Of a stretch of 64,000 bases of DNA, positions 1 through 11,735 are shown piece by piece. The notes beneath the pieces are model-generated. The model saw only the letters and a list, made by a program, of their open reading frames with translations, was not told the origin of the DNA and did no database searches. The translations under genes were made by a program, and so were the position numbers. The stretch covers positions 992,001 through 1,056,000 of the forward strand of contig JAPYXD010000049.1 in the NCBI GenBank assembly GCA_030998225.1, read 5' to 3'. The stretch is from Diplolepis rosae (taxonomy: Eukaryota; Arthropoda; Insecta; Hymenoptera; Diplolepididae). Position 1 is the first letter of the stretch, and each line of letters starts with the position of its first letter.

Positions 1-1117
1 AATATATACATTTAAAACATTTTTAGCTTTTCAAAAATCAAAGCTTCAATTAGTAATTACGAATTCCCATACTTCTTAACAAATTCGTACATTTAAACAA
101 TTTTCAGTTGGCAAGCTATTTTCCATTGAGAAGAGATGTACATAAAATTTATGTTTGAAATTTACATTCTTAGTTTTATGTTAGAAATATTTTCATCTCA
201 AGTTTTAGTAGTCTAATTGCAAATAAAAACCTGTAAATTTCGCAGATAAAATCGGTAAATTCTGTAGATTAAATATACAAATTATACAAATGGAAAATGT
301 ATTTTCTTTTAGTTCAATCTATTAATTTTACAAATACAGTTAGTCAGTTTACGGGCTATGTCGTAGATTCTGCAGATGAAAAATGTATATTCTATATATT
401 CTATCTGTTTTTGTACACAACAAATTCTGTATATTCTACAGTTTTGAAAACTATAATTTCTGTAGACTAAATCCTTTGTATATATACCAGAAGCAAATTT
501 TTTGTATGTGAACCTTTTAAAATAAATGTCTTGCTGTTTGGAATTTGAAAAAATTATTGTAATGTCCAAACTATTATTTAACTACAAACATACTCATTCT
601 GCTGCTATATGCAGCAAAATTAAAGTATTTGGTTCATCTTGTTACATTGTAAAAAGATTTTAAAACTCCAAAACAAATTTTTATGCTTAATCCAAAGTCT
701 ATAAATTTTCAATGTTTCTAATCGAAATATTAAGTGAAAGATTTTCAAGCTCTAGAGATCAACCACTTATTTAATAAGACATTTCAAATTTTCCCACAAT
801 TTTACAAAATCTTATAAATCTTTATTTTAGGCCATTTTTGTTTTGAAATATTCGAGAAATACGTGTAATTATTTTAATTAAATACTTTGAAAACTTTTGC
901 AATTGGCTGATCTGGCAAATTTGTTGAAAAATTTGAACGTTAATCGAAAAATCTTCCAATGAAATTCAAAGTCAAGAAATGTTGCTCAGGTCGAAAAACA
1001 ATATAGTTTACACCGGATTTGCATTTAAATTCAATATTAATTTAATATGGTCTAAGTACAAATTTTTAATTAAAAAAATTAATTGCTGTACTTTAATTTA
1101 TTTATGATTGTATGGAA
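1..1117. other. AT-rich DNA without a gene
   Basis: No coding signal is seen on either strand. Between about 235 and 475 a short motif close to ATTCTGTAGATT recurs in degenerate form, which looks like a decayed short tandem repeat. The remainder is simple AT-rich sequence. Confidence 0.5.
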
Positions 1118-2357
1118 TATGATTGCCATTGTCACTTCGTATTCTGTCGGCTTAGCTTCGGCTCTTCGGTTCGGTATTGTTGGTTCGTAGAAAGTCGAGG
1201 ATTGTCGAGAATGCACGAATGCAACTTGTATTTTTTCGCCGGCTTGGCTAATTTCAAGATTTCAAGATTTGGAGGATGTGGAGGTTGGGGCCGTATTCTG
1301 TCAGTTTTGTTTACAAAATTTGACAACTCCAAAAAAGGCTTGAAAACATTGACGTTTAAAGTCTTGAAATATGATATGTTAATTACTTTCAGGACATTTT
1401 ACAGGATGTTTTCGAGTGTGTAATCTACAGACAATATATGATAAGTTACTGGAGGTTTATAAAGTTGTAATATATTCAATATATTACATAAGAAAAGTGG
1501 AGGTTAGGTTTAAAATATATATATCATTCTCAAGTCTCAAGTGGGTTTAAATTTTGAAATTTCGTGTTTTATTTTTCAATTGATTTAAAATATTGCAAAT
1601 TTAGAATAATACTAATTATATTTATTATACATTTATTCAGTTAGTCAACATTTATTTTAATGATATTTTCGTAAAGAAGCATGAAAATTAAAAAATTTAT
1701 AATTTATAACAATCTATTAATATTTAAACATTTTTTTTGCATAAGTACTTTCTTAAATTTTCATTAAATTAAATATTAAATATTTATAATATTTTCAATG
1801 AAAATAGAGCATATATATGAAATGATAAATAGTGTCAAAAGTATAGTGAAAATATATTTATAAGAATCAAATTTTAAAGAGCTCTACTTAACTTTTTATA
1901 ATTAAATATCAGTCCCACACATATGTAAAGGAATACTCTGACAGAAATAAAATTTTATTATGTTAAACGGAGCTTTTGTAAGGGTAAGTAATTCTTATAT
2001 TACATAATTTAAATATATAATATATGTATATGATATATTTAAATTATTTTGGGTTTAGGCAGTAGGTTAAATTAAATTTTTCTATAAACTGTGTTCGCCG
2101 GGTAAAGAATATTTGATTTCAATCTTGACAATAAGAAATGGTACAGCCAAGGACCATAATTTCTATTTTAAAATATATGTAATGGACAAAGAGATAGAGT
2201 TTATTAATTTCAGTATTTAATAGAAGAATTACATGAAATTAATTCTAAAGCTGAAATTTAAGAAAATAATTTTAGTAATTTATTTATTATTTATAATTTT
2301 TTCATCCTAATTAAAAATATTTTGAACTTAAGGTCACTTTAAAAAAATGAATGCACC
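1118..2357 (+). repeat. Left arm of 6.3-kb palindrome around hAT copy 1
   Basis: This stretch returns as its reverse complement in 5236-7385. Matching blocks are the outer part (about 1118-1800 with 6720-7385) and the inner part (about 2000-2357 with 5236-5815). The middle differs: the right arm carries a foldback insertion and neither arm matches there. The outer part holds a moderately GC-rich segment with GAAGC/CTTCGG motifs at 1140-1310. The arm runs up to the hAT terminal repeat at 2358. No gene is recognised inside it; the ORFs at 1112-1423 and opposite are not conserved in frame in the other arm. Confidence 0.8.
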
Positions 2358-5235
2358 TCTTTTCCACACCACCACAGAGGTAGAGATGAAAGCGCGTTTT
2401 TTTTTCGTGGTATCCCCTGTAGGCCTAATCCACGGTCTAGAACTCTAGAATTCTGAGATCTACCCAGAACTGATCAAAAAACAACATGCAACATGCAAAA
2501 CGTGCAAAACAACAACTCATCAACAAACAACTTGCCTCTCACGTTCCCCTACAATTAAACGAAATACAAAAGTTATTTCAACATTCGTCAGAAGCAAAGA
2601 GGTTTAAACAACTTATCCTATCCTTTTGTATAGAAAAAGCTCGTTCAGCCTCAGCATTGGAATGAGGAAGAGTACGCACGCGATTCAACAACGAAGTCAA
2701 GTTTGGAAACATTTTGTGTCCACTATCCGTGCAAAAAGAAGCAATGGCCGAACACATATCATCAAAAGACAATTTCGACCATTTTTCCTTCAGTTCAGGA
2801 CTGATTTCGAACAGATACCTCCATTCATTTGATATGTCAGTTTGCAGGTATGACCCTAAATCCTGACATACTTTCCAGACTCTTGAAAATGTATCTTTCC
2901 TATCAGCGTAGAGTGCACTTTGCGGTCGGAAGATCGAAACGCAAGATAAAAACAAGTCGTCGAAAGGAAGACGTTTTCGGATTTCATTGCTTGCAGTTAT
3001 ATAAAACTGTAAGCAATTGCGACGAAATTCATCAACCTGCTCTTGTCTTATTGTTCCTACCGAAAGCTCTAGATCCAGATAGGCTTGCGCCTCCTTTCCT
3101 ACATTGATAGCCTCAAGTGCTATTTGGTTATCTGAATCAGAGAAATTTATTTTCCTGACGACATGGAAAAATAAATCTGGCTTAAGAAGGCCTTGTTTCA
3201 GATAATTATTCAGAATCTAAAGCAAAATCTTGGCCGATTGAGGTTGCAATTCTTGAACCATCGTTTCCCGTTTTTGAAATGTGGCATTATACACATTGAA
3301 TACGGTCAACGTATACTTCAGGAAAAAAAAGTAAGCTTTCGTCAAAGAGTTTTGCATTTTATTAACGAGATCGGCAGCCTTTTCTACCTTCTCAGAGACG
3401 AGGACTAAGAGAAAGCGAACAATGTTATCCCAATCATTAAGAATAACATTAATACACCTAAGACGAACAAGCCAACGAGTTTCCGCATGGCTGGGAATTT
3501 TGTGGAACGTGTCACCTATCTCCTCAACAATACCGCGATAAATAGCAGTACGTTTGGGACTCGCGTTGAGGAAACTCGGTAGACCTTTGATAACAGCATC
3601 TACATCGGGAATTTTTTCGCACGAATATTTGGCTGAAGTTGTCGCCGAATGACAAACACAGCCGATGATAAGCACCCCTGGATTTTTTTCCTTCAATTTG
3701 GTTTGAAAGGAACATTTTGTGCCAAGCATTACATGGTCGGAAGTCATTCCACATATATTAGATATAGGGATTTGTTTTTCACACAAAGCTCCCTCGAATG
3801 CTGTGAAGATTTGATCTGCAGAACAATCTGAAGAATCTACATTGATCAACTGCAACAATTCAACCCTAATTTCATTATTTAATGGATGAATGTATCGAAC
3901 CACTAAGGACAACCACTTTTCATGACTTATATCACTTGTTTCGTCTGGATAAACTGAAAATGATTGCTTGCGCAAAATATTGATCATGCGATCAGTTTCA
4001 GCAGCACAAACGACGTTATTTGCAATAGCAGTCATTTTTGAGGGGCTGAATTTTACATTATTTATAACCGACGGTTCTAGGTCTTGAAAAAGACCTATCA
4101 ACTCGGGAGCTATTGAAAATGGCAGATTATGTTCTAAAAAGAATGTTGTGATTTTAATTTCAGCCTCTTGAACTTTCTGTTTGAAAGCAGCAGGCTTACT
4201 ATCAACCCCAACATCCTCGACATCTAAATCCGCCTTTTGCTCATTTCCTGTAAGAAAAGCGACTCTAGAAGAATGACTAGCTGGATTAGAGGAATTGCTA
4301 TCATATAAAATCCCGTAGCTAGTCAATTTGTCCGAAAGTTCTACTTTTTTTTGATGACCTGCAGTGCTTTCATGATTTAAAATCTGTGACCTACCACACT
4401 CCAGCGTTTTATCGCAAATTTTACAGTAAAATTTAGATAAATCCTCTAATCTAACTACCCATTCTCTCCACAATGGGAATTCGTCGAACCACGCCTCTTG
4501 AAAATTTCTTAATCTACGCGTACAAACTTTTTTTCCTGGACTTACATTTTCGTTTGAACCCGTGCAATTATTGGAATCGCGATCACTCATGATGTGGGAA
4601 AAATAGAAGATCTCAATTCAAAACGAATCTACATTAGCGATAAAAACGCGTACTAATTGAAAAAAAACCGACCTAATTGAAAAAAACCAAACTGATTGGA
4701 AAAAACGCAAACTATGAAATGGAAGGAAGAAAAACTTACCACATGCAGCCCAAAAGAATACAACACATAAATTAAAAATTGAAATATTATGAAATGAAGA
4801 AAAATATTTGCAATGAACTTTTTCTTTCGCACAAAAATATTTTCTCGAACAGAAAAGCATAAAGCAATATGTCGCAGAAATCAGTCATATGATTTTAGAA
4901 ACAAATGAAGATAGATGAATGCAAAATGACCGCTTTAATATTCTACAAAAGTTCCCGCTCTTTTACCGGTATTAAAAAATAGCTTCCAATAAATAAAATT
5001 TTATGCAACCACTTTTAAATATTACAAAAATTATTTTATTTAATATTTTGAACGTGAAAACTCTAATTTTTTATCGTAATTTTAGAAAAAGTTCTACTGA
5101 TAAACTATTCTTCTTTATCACATATCAGAAGTAAATTTAATTAAACATGAAGCGAAGTAAAATTGGAAAACAAATTTTTTCCGTTATACTTGTAATAAAA
5201 TACAGTTTTCGCTTTACCTCGAAGAATTGCGAAAT
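2358..5235 (-). mobile_element. hAT-type DNA transposon, copy 1 (decayed)
   Basis: The left end (2358-2440) matches the 3' end of the hAT copy at 11736-15299: the CCACACCACCAC block followed by GAGGTAGAG, a T-rich stretch and CGTGGTATCCCCTG. The right end is decayed: on the reverse strand about 5205-5235 retains only GAGGTAAAG-like similarity to that terminus. It encodes one transposase on -. Upstream of the start codon, 4640-4710 has three imperfect copies of a 20-bp unit close to TAATTGAAAAAAACC. No 8-bp direct target duplication is visible; the immediate flanks are instead inverted (ATGAATGCACC and GGTGCATTCAT). Confidence 0.75.
2578..4590 (-). pseudogene. hAT transposase, copy 1, one nonsense codon and an in-frame deletion
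   Basis: This is a hAT-superfamily transposase, the nuclear cut-and-paste enzyme for the element around it. The ATG at 4588-4590 aligns with that of copy 2. Residues 56-79 form a BED-like C2H2 finger (C56, C59, H73, H79). The first catalytic Asp region reads DETSD. The second reads TSDHVM, where copy 2 has CDNAQVM, so about three residues next to the Asp are lost. The dimerisation segment LPHSNAEAERAFS is near the end. The frame is continuous from 4590 to 2578 except for one TAG at 3217-3219, where copy 2 has Trp. After the AFS motif about 60 residues present in copy 2 are missing without a frame change. The family is clear; this copy is very unlikely to be active. Confidence 0.85.
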
Positions 5236-7385
5236 GGTGCATTCATTTTTTGAAACCATTTTCAAGGGTATGTGAAATTCTACCATAAGAGCAGTTTAAT
5301 TTTCCCGAGTTTCTTTTCCACAATTCATCATTTTTCGAAAAAATACTTATGTGCAGACCTCCGTGATTATGTTCTTCAGGTCTGTGCATTTTTCTTCTTT
5401 TAGAAAATTGAAAATTCTGAAAAAAACACTCTGAAAAACTAAATTACTTGTATGGTGAGTATCACATGACCTTAAGTTTAAAATATTTTTAATTAGGCTA
5501 CAAAAATTATAAATAATACAATAAATAAATTAATAAAATTATTTTCTTAAATGCCAGCTTTACAATTAATTTCATCTACTTCTTCTATTAAATACTAAAA
5601 TTAATATACTTTATCTCTTTGTCCATTACATATATTTTAAAATAAAAATTATGGTCCTTGGTTGTACCATTTCTTATTTGTCAACATTGAAATCAAATAT
5701 TCTTTTCCCGGCGAACACAGTTTATAGAAAAATTTAATTTATCCTACTGGCTAAACCCAAAATAATTTAAATATATCATATACATATATTGTATATTTAA
5801 ATTATGTATAATGTACACTTCAAGGATGAATCCTCCAAAAGTAGATAAATTTCTTTGAAATTTAAATTACTTCATCTATAAGAGTTCATGCAATTTAATA
5901 TTAAGGTAGTTTTCATCCACGAAAATTAGACCTCAGGCAAAAATGAATAATTTTGCTATCAAGAATAGCAATATTATTATTGAAGGGCTATTTTGAAAGA
6001 GAAAAGATTATTTTACATGAAAAAAATTTGAAACACAAAAAAATAATTTTATTAATAAATTTTATTTTTGACCCAACTATTTTTCTTATTGCTTCTTACC
6101 ATATTTTAAAAAACTATGCGATTCTAATAAATCATAAATCATTTTGTCTGAGAAAAGATTTTCCACATCATCACCCTTTCTGATTTTTAAAAATAATTTC
6201 TTTAATGGCTGAAACCATTTAAAAAACATTTTCCAGAGCGAAATTTTTATAAACAAATTGCTGAATTTGATAATAATTTATTCATTTTCGAAAATCAGAA
6301 ATGGTTAAGTTGTAGGGAATCTTGATCTTGAAAAAGTGATTTGTAATTTATTAGAATCGCATAATTTTTTAAAATTTGGTAAGAAGCGATAAGAAAAAAA
6401 GTTGGGAAAAGAATAAAATTTATTAATAAAATTATTTTTCTATGTTTCAAATTTTTTCCATGGAAATTAATCTTTTCTCTTCCAAAATAGCCCTTCAATG
6501 ATAATATTGCTATTCTTGAAAGCAAAATTATCTATTTTTGCCTGAAGTCTAATTTTCGTGAATCAACTACCTTAAATAACGCCATACTAATCTTTGCATT
6601 AGAATTGCAGAGGAATTGAATTGCATGTATTCCTATCGAAAACATGTATTAAGTTTTGAATTTTAGCTTCAAGACCTGATTTTGAAACTTGTTCAAAAAA
6701 ATCTTACATTAAGCTTTTGAAAATGTTCTTTTAGTTAACATTTTCATTGAAAATATTATAAATATTTAATATTTAATTTAATGAAAATTTAAGAAAGTAC
6801 TTATGCAAAAATTTTTTTTAAATATTAATAGATTGTTATAAATTACAAATTTTTTAATTTTCATGCTTCTTTACGAAAATATCATTAAAATAAATGTTGA
6901 CTAACTGAATAAATGTATAATAAATATAATTAGTATTATTCTAAATTTGCAATATTTTAAATCAATTGAAAAATGAAACACGAAATTTCAAAATTTAAAA
7001 CCACTTGAGACTTGAGAATGATATATATATTTTAAACCTAACCTCCACTTTTCTTATGTAATATATTGAATATATTACAACTTTATAAACCTCCAGTAAC
7101 TTATCATATATTGTCTGTAGATTACACACTCGAAAACATCCTGTAAAATGTCCTTTTTTGGAGTTGTCAAATTTTGTAAACAAAAGTGACAGAATACGAC
7201 CCCAACCTCCAAATCTGTCCAAATCTTTCATATCTTGAAATCTTGAAATTAGCCAAGCCGGCGAAAAAATACAAGTTGCATTCGTGCATTCTCGGCAATT
7301 CTCGACTTTCGACGAACTAACAGTACCGAACCCAAGAGCCGAAGCGAAGCCGAGAGAAAACGAAGAAACAGTGGCAATCATCCAA
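5236..7385 (-). repeat. Right arm of palindrome around hAT copy 1
   Basis: Reverse-complement partner of 1118-2357, including the shared GC-rich segment near 7150-7385. Relative to the left arm it has about 200 extra bases at 5255-5455 and the nested foldback element at 5901-6575. Because the arms match at both the outer and inner ends, the inverted structure predates these insertions. Confidence 0.78.
5901..6575. mobile_element. Foldback MITE copy A (about 675 bp)
   Basis: The first about 290 bases return as their reverse complement in the last about 290. The ends read TTAAGGTAG and CTACCTTAA, so TTAA is present at both borders, as in piggyBac-type insertions; the family assignment is only suggested by this. 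Each arm contains a 76-codon open frame (5953-6183 and 6295-6525) that simply reflects arm identity. A diverged second copy lies at 38243-38887. Confidence 0.75.
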
Positions 7386-10340
7386 TTCTCGATTTGCGAG
7401 CGTGCTAACAAGCGATGGAGCGGGGATACATCGACACGCCACGTTTATATGTATTGCTTACACAAGGGAACATGGTGAGAGCAAAAATCTTACGCATTCT
7501 GGGATCACTGCCTAACGGTAACCCTAAGAGTATCATCAGAACGCGCTGCGTGCCACAAGCGTAAGGTTGTGTGCACCGAACTCAGATAAGGCGTAAAACC
7601 CCTTATCTAATAAAACAACATTCATCGCATAAAGGAATTAAATTGGTAAATTAGTGAAAATTATTAAATTTATAATCGTGCATAGAACTAGTTTGAAATC
7701 AATTTTTTGACGAGGAATGTAAAATAATGGATTATAAATATAATAAACGGCATTTAATTAAATTTACTGTCTTTCAATCTCAATTTCACAAAAAGCACTG
7801 ACAAGCATTCAGTTTTGAAGCTACCTGAAAGCATTCAATCAGAATGATTTTATTTTACTTCAAATTCCGTTCAACAGAGTTTTATCGATCGTTAAAATAT
7901 ATTGAAACGAAACGATTTGATTTCAGTTAAACGCAATAACAACTAGAATTCGGAAAGGTATGGGATTGGTTTGGTAGTCGTATTCATTTATTTGTGCGAC
8001 ATTTTGAATGTCGTACGATTTATTTCAATCAACTTCTTCTTATTGGCATTATTTTTATATAAATTTAAAATAGAGCACTCATAATAAAAAGTGTACTTCT
8101 AAAATGAAGAAATATAAGATTCCGATGATATAAGTAACGAAATGTGTAAATTAATATCAAAATTAGCTACATCAATCATCTTTTTCTATAATTTTGATTT
8201 CATATTTTCTACTTTTCACTTAATTTTTCCTACATTTTTGACAGTGTACGTAATTTTATAGTTTTAATTTCATATTTATAGCTTCAAAATGAATTATTTA
8301 AAAGTAAGTAATAAAGAATTGTCTTATTTGTAATAAATCAATTTGAAAGTTTTGAAATTGAATAATTCTAAAATTTCAAACCTTTAAAATCGAACAAATG
8401 TTACATTCATGTGACATTCGTGTCATATCAAATATGAGATTTGATATGACAATCTGCATGACTATATTAACATATCAAAAATTAAATACATTATTTTTCA
8501 AAACATTAATTTGTATGGAAGGATATATTCACGTTCTTGAAAAACATAAATTGTTTAATCAAAACCACTTTTATTGCTTTGTTTGAAAGTTTTTATAAAA
8601 TAATCACATTATTTTTAAATCCAAAAAGGAATAATTAAATTTCACAATTTTCTATAACGGAATATAATATAGCAACATCTTTATTTCATTTATAATTTGT
8701 TTACTTTACTAATTTATACAATGAAAACTTGATTTCTATAAGCAATTGCTTTAAAATTTAGAATCCTGCAATCTACTCGTAACTTTCGCCTGCTACGACT
8801 GATCATGTTAAAATTTCTTTAGCGTTTTCAATGTTTAGGACCTTTCTAGGTGCTCAAATATAAATATTAATACAATGCAAGGTTCGACTTGTTACTCCAA
8901 TCCATTTTATCTATCTGAAAATTTATCTTACAGAAAATTGCAAATGGCCGAATTTAAAGCTAGTGTTCTGGAGTAAACTTCAGTTTTTTAAACTCAGTGA
9001 ATCAAACATTACCAAAATTTAAAATTTACAAATTAATTTTTCAACAGCAATCAATTATATTATAATTATATTATAAATAGTATATTGTGCACCCAGGTGA
9101 AAAACAATTTATTTTGTGAGTGTGAAGTTAGATGCCCGAGAAAAGAGAGGGTAGCAACCCAGGAAACAAAAAACCATTCACTTGCGTTAAATTTGAATGG
9201 GCTTTGAGGTGTTCTGAATTGCGTATCTGTCACTGGAATTTCAACATTAACAGATTGAAAACCAATATTTCCGATAGAAAATAATGTATTCAAAGTGAAC
9301 AATCGTTTACAATACAATTCGTATTTTGGTTTTATTGTATTTTTCTTATTCAGAGTGACCTTTTAAGACTTTTATTTCATTTGGAATTTCAACCGATTCA
9401 TGCAAACATCAATGAATCGTACATTGCCATTAGAAATTATTTGAGGTTAATCAGTCTTATTCAACCCTATTCACTTAACGATTTAACCAATGTCGAATGG
9501 CAGATTTAAAACATTGCGCACAAATGGCAGATTCCAAATGTCACCATCCGATTGAATTTTTATTTCCTGAATATGCAAATGACAGATACACAATTCAAAG
9601 AGACGCGCGTTCTATCGGTTTTTTTTCCTGGGAACATCACGAGTAAAATAAATTTTTCTCCCGTGTCGTACACGATTTTTTTTCTACTACACTGAGAAAA
9701 ATATATCTGAATTTTTCCTGATTTTTATAGGAATTCTACCTCAGGGGGTAGTAAAGAGGAAAATTTGCTAGTTGAAAAGAAGTATATATTATTGCGAAAG
9801 TGAAATAAGAGGATAAAAAATGAAAGTATTTACTTTTTTTTATAGGAAAGCTGTTATTCAAATTTTTACGGAAATAGTACCTTACTTAAAGAAAATATGT
9901 ACAGTAACTGAACCTAAAAAAGTCCGATAAATTATTGGGACTTTCTATGCTCCGTCAGATTTCCGATGAATTATCGAAATAAAACCCTCAAGTTGAAGGC
10001 AAATTTTACTGGTTTTTCTCGGACTGATAGCATCAACTATACACGACTCCGTGCATCAGTGTGCGGCATGCTCACGTGAGCAGTGTACTTGTCTGCGTGT
10101 GTATACAGACCTGCGTCATGCTCGAATGTAGTAGTGTATTTTTGGTGCACAAAGTGACTTAGCATACATGTGTACGTGTACCTATTTGAGGAAATGAACT
10201 TGAAAAAGTATTTATAAATTTTTGCTTTTTTGTATAAAACGCTACTTTATATGAAAATTCAAAACTTCATAAAATTAATGACTTTTTATGAAGTCAACTT
10301 TAAATTTTTTATAAAACTTGGTACGTTTGCATTGGCTTTA
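7386..10340. other. Intergenic DNA without a recognised gene
   Basis: No exon-like or transposase-like frame was found. At 7420-7500 there is weak similarity to 18150-18230 (a shared GCCACGTTT block followed by a similar downstream order), suggesting an old dispersed repeat. 9690-9710 carries an ACTACACTGAGAAAAA motif seen again at 57550, probably a transposon terminus. 10020-10170 is rich in CATG/GTGTA words. 10309-10340 is an inverted copy of 19868-19900, next to the Penelope remnant. Confidence 0.4.
8421..8451. repeat. Perfect 13-bp hairpin
   Basis: TGTCATATCAAAT and its exact reverse complement are separated by five bases. There is no T-run or neighbouring gene to suggest a function. Confidence 0.6.
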
Positions 10341-11358
10341 ACAACTTCAACCACAAAATTCAGTTCACAACAGAAGAGGAATCAGAGGGCAGAATATCAT
10401 CTCTTGATGTTCTTATAATCAGAGCCGGTGATGGCATAAAAACAAACTGGTATCACAAGCCTACATGGTCTGGCCCCTACCTCAATTTCAACTCAAATCA
10501 CCCCTATAAATATAAAATCAATGTAATTAATAATCTGGTCGATAGATGTATCTCCCTATCTCACAAAGACTTTCACAAAGAAAATATTAAAATAATCAAA
10601 TCCATTCTACATAAAAATAATTACCCCTCTAGCGTGATTAATTCCTGTATTAAAAAAAGGCTAAACCTTCTCTCCCTGAAAACTTTAGATACCAATACAA
10701 AGCCATACCAGCCACTGAGGATTATCCCCACACACACACAGACCACAAAACCAAATCTAGCAGCAGGTCAAAGCACAGCCACCAACACACAGCCACCTCC
10801 AAAATACATGTCACTACCTTACGTACAGGGCCTCTCAGAAAAATTATCTGGCATCCTCAAACCCTTCAACATTAAAATTGCATCACGCAATGTCAATAAC
10901 CTATCCCGTTTTTTTTTAAGCCAACAAAAGACAGAATTTCGAAACTTGACACCGCTGACGTCGTTTACAACATTCCCTGCACAGATTGCACAGCTACATA
11001 TATAGGTACTACAAAACGACCACTTAAAACTAGAATTCACGAACACAAAAGGGATGTTTACAACCCTCCGGACAAATGGACTGCTTTGACAAAACACGCA
11101 TGGGAACAAGACCACACATTCAATTTTGACAACATTCAAATCATAGACAGAGCCGAAAATTACAAGAAACGGATGATTTTAGAGATGATACATATAGCCA
11201 GCAATACAAATTCAATTAATCAAAGAACTGACACGGATAACCTATCCGTTTTTTATATGTCATTATTAAATAACAAAAATAAGAAAGGAGGAAACATTTT
11301 TCTGGGGCAATTGGCTCCCGGGAATTTAGAAGATGAATATTTTAATAAATATTCCTAA
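10341..11358 (+). pseudogene. Penelope-like element: end of reverse transcriptase plus GIY-YIG endonuclease
   Basis: This is a 5'-truncated Penelope-like retroelement. The first frame starts within the reverse transcriptase C-terminus (FTTEEE, then LDVLIIR, then YHKPT and YLNFNSNHP, all typical of Penelope enzymes). It continues through a linker to a run of nine T near 10909. After a one-base frame change there, the second frame gives the GIY-YIG endonuclease: VVYNIPCTDC, ATYIGTT, then RPLKTRIHEHKRD, with the Cys pair and His residues usual in Penelope endonucleases. It ends at the TAA closing 11358. The intact element would prime reverse transcription at the nicked target. The last 12 codons lie inside the inverted repeat that surrounds hAT copy 2. 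Confidence 0.85.
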
Positions 11359-11735
11359 ATATTATTGGAATATGATACATATCGATTTAGAAAAACTTCT
11401 TCAAAGTACTCAGACATTTTTCTTATTTTACGACATTTTTGCACCATGTTTGACCTTTGGGTAGGATTCAAGAAAACAATTGTAGACATACTTTCATTAC
11501 TTAGTAAAATACTATGAAGACTTGCTTTTTAAATTAAAGCGAAAACTTTTAAAACCTTTAGCAATCGGTTGCATAGATTCTGCTCTAATCTTGGACGCAA
11601 ATAGAGAAATAGGTTTTTTGCTTTTTTTAGATCTAGTTTTTGCCTTATACATAAATGAAAGAAAACACATTTGAAATATTAAAATAAAAAAGCTGGTTCA
11701 TTCTTAGAGAATCCCAAATATTCTGAAATAAAAAT
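11323..11735 (+). repeat. Left arm of palindrome around hAT copy 2 (Penelope 3' end)
   Basis: This arm consists of the last codons and 3' flank of the Penelope element. It returns as its reverse complement at 15300-15714 with only scattered mismatches by eye, so the duplication is fairly recent. It ends at the first base of the hAT terminal repeat, or within a base or two of it. Confidence 0.85.

Noticed and set aside
5953..6525. Two similar 76-codon ORFs on opposite strands
   Set aside because: They are the two arms of one foldback MITE read in opposite directions; low-complexity composition and no homology.
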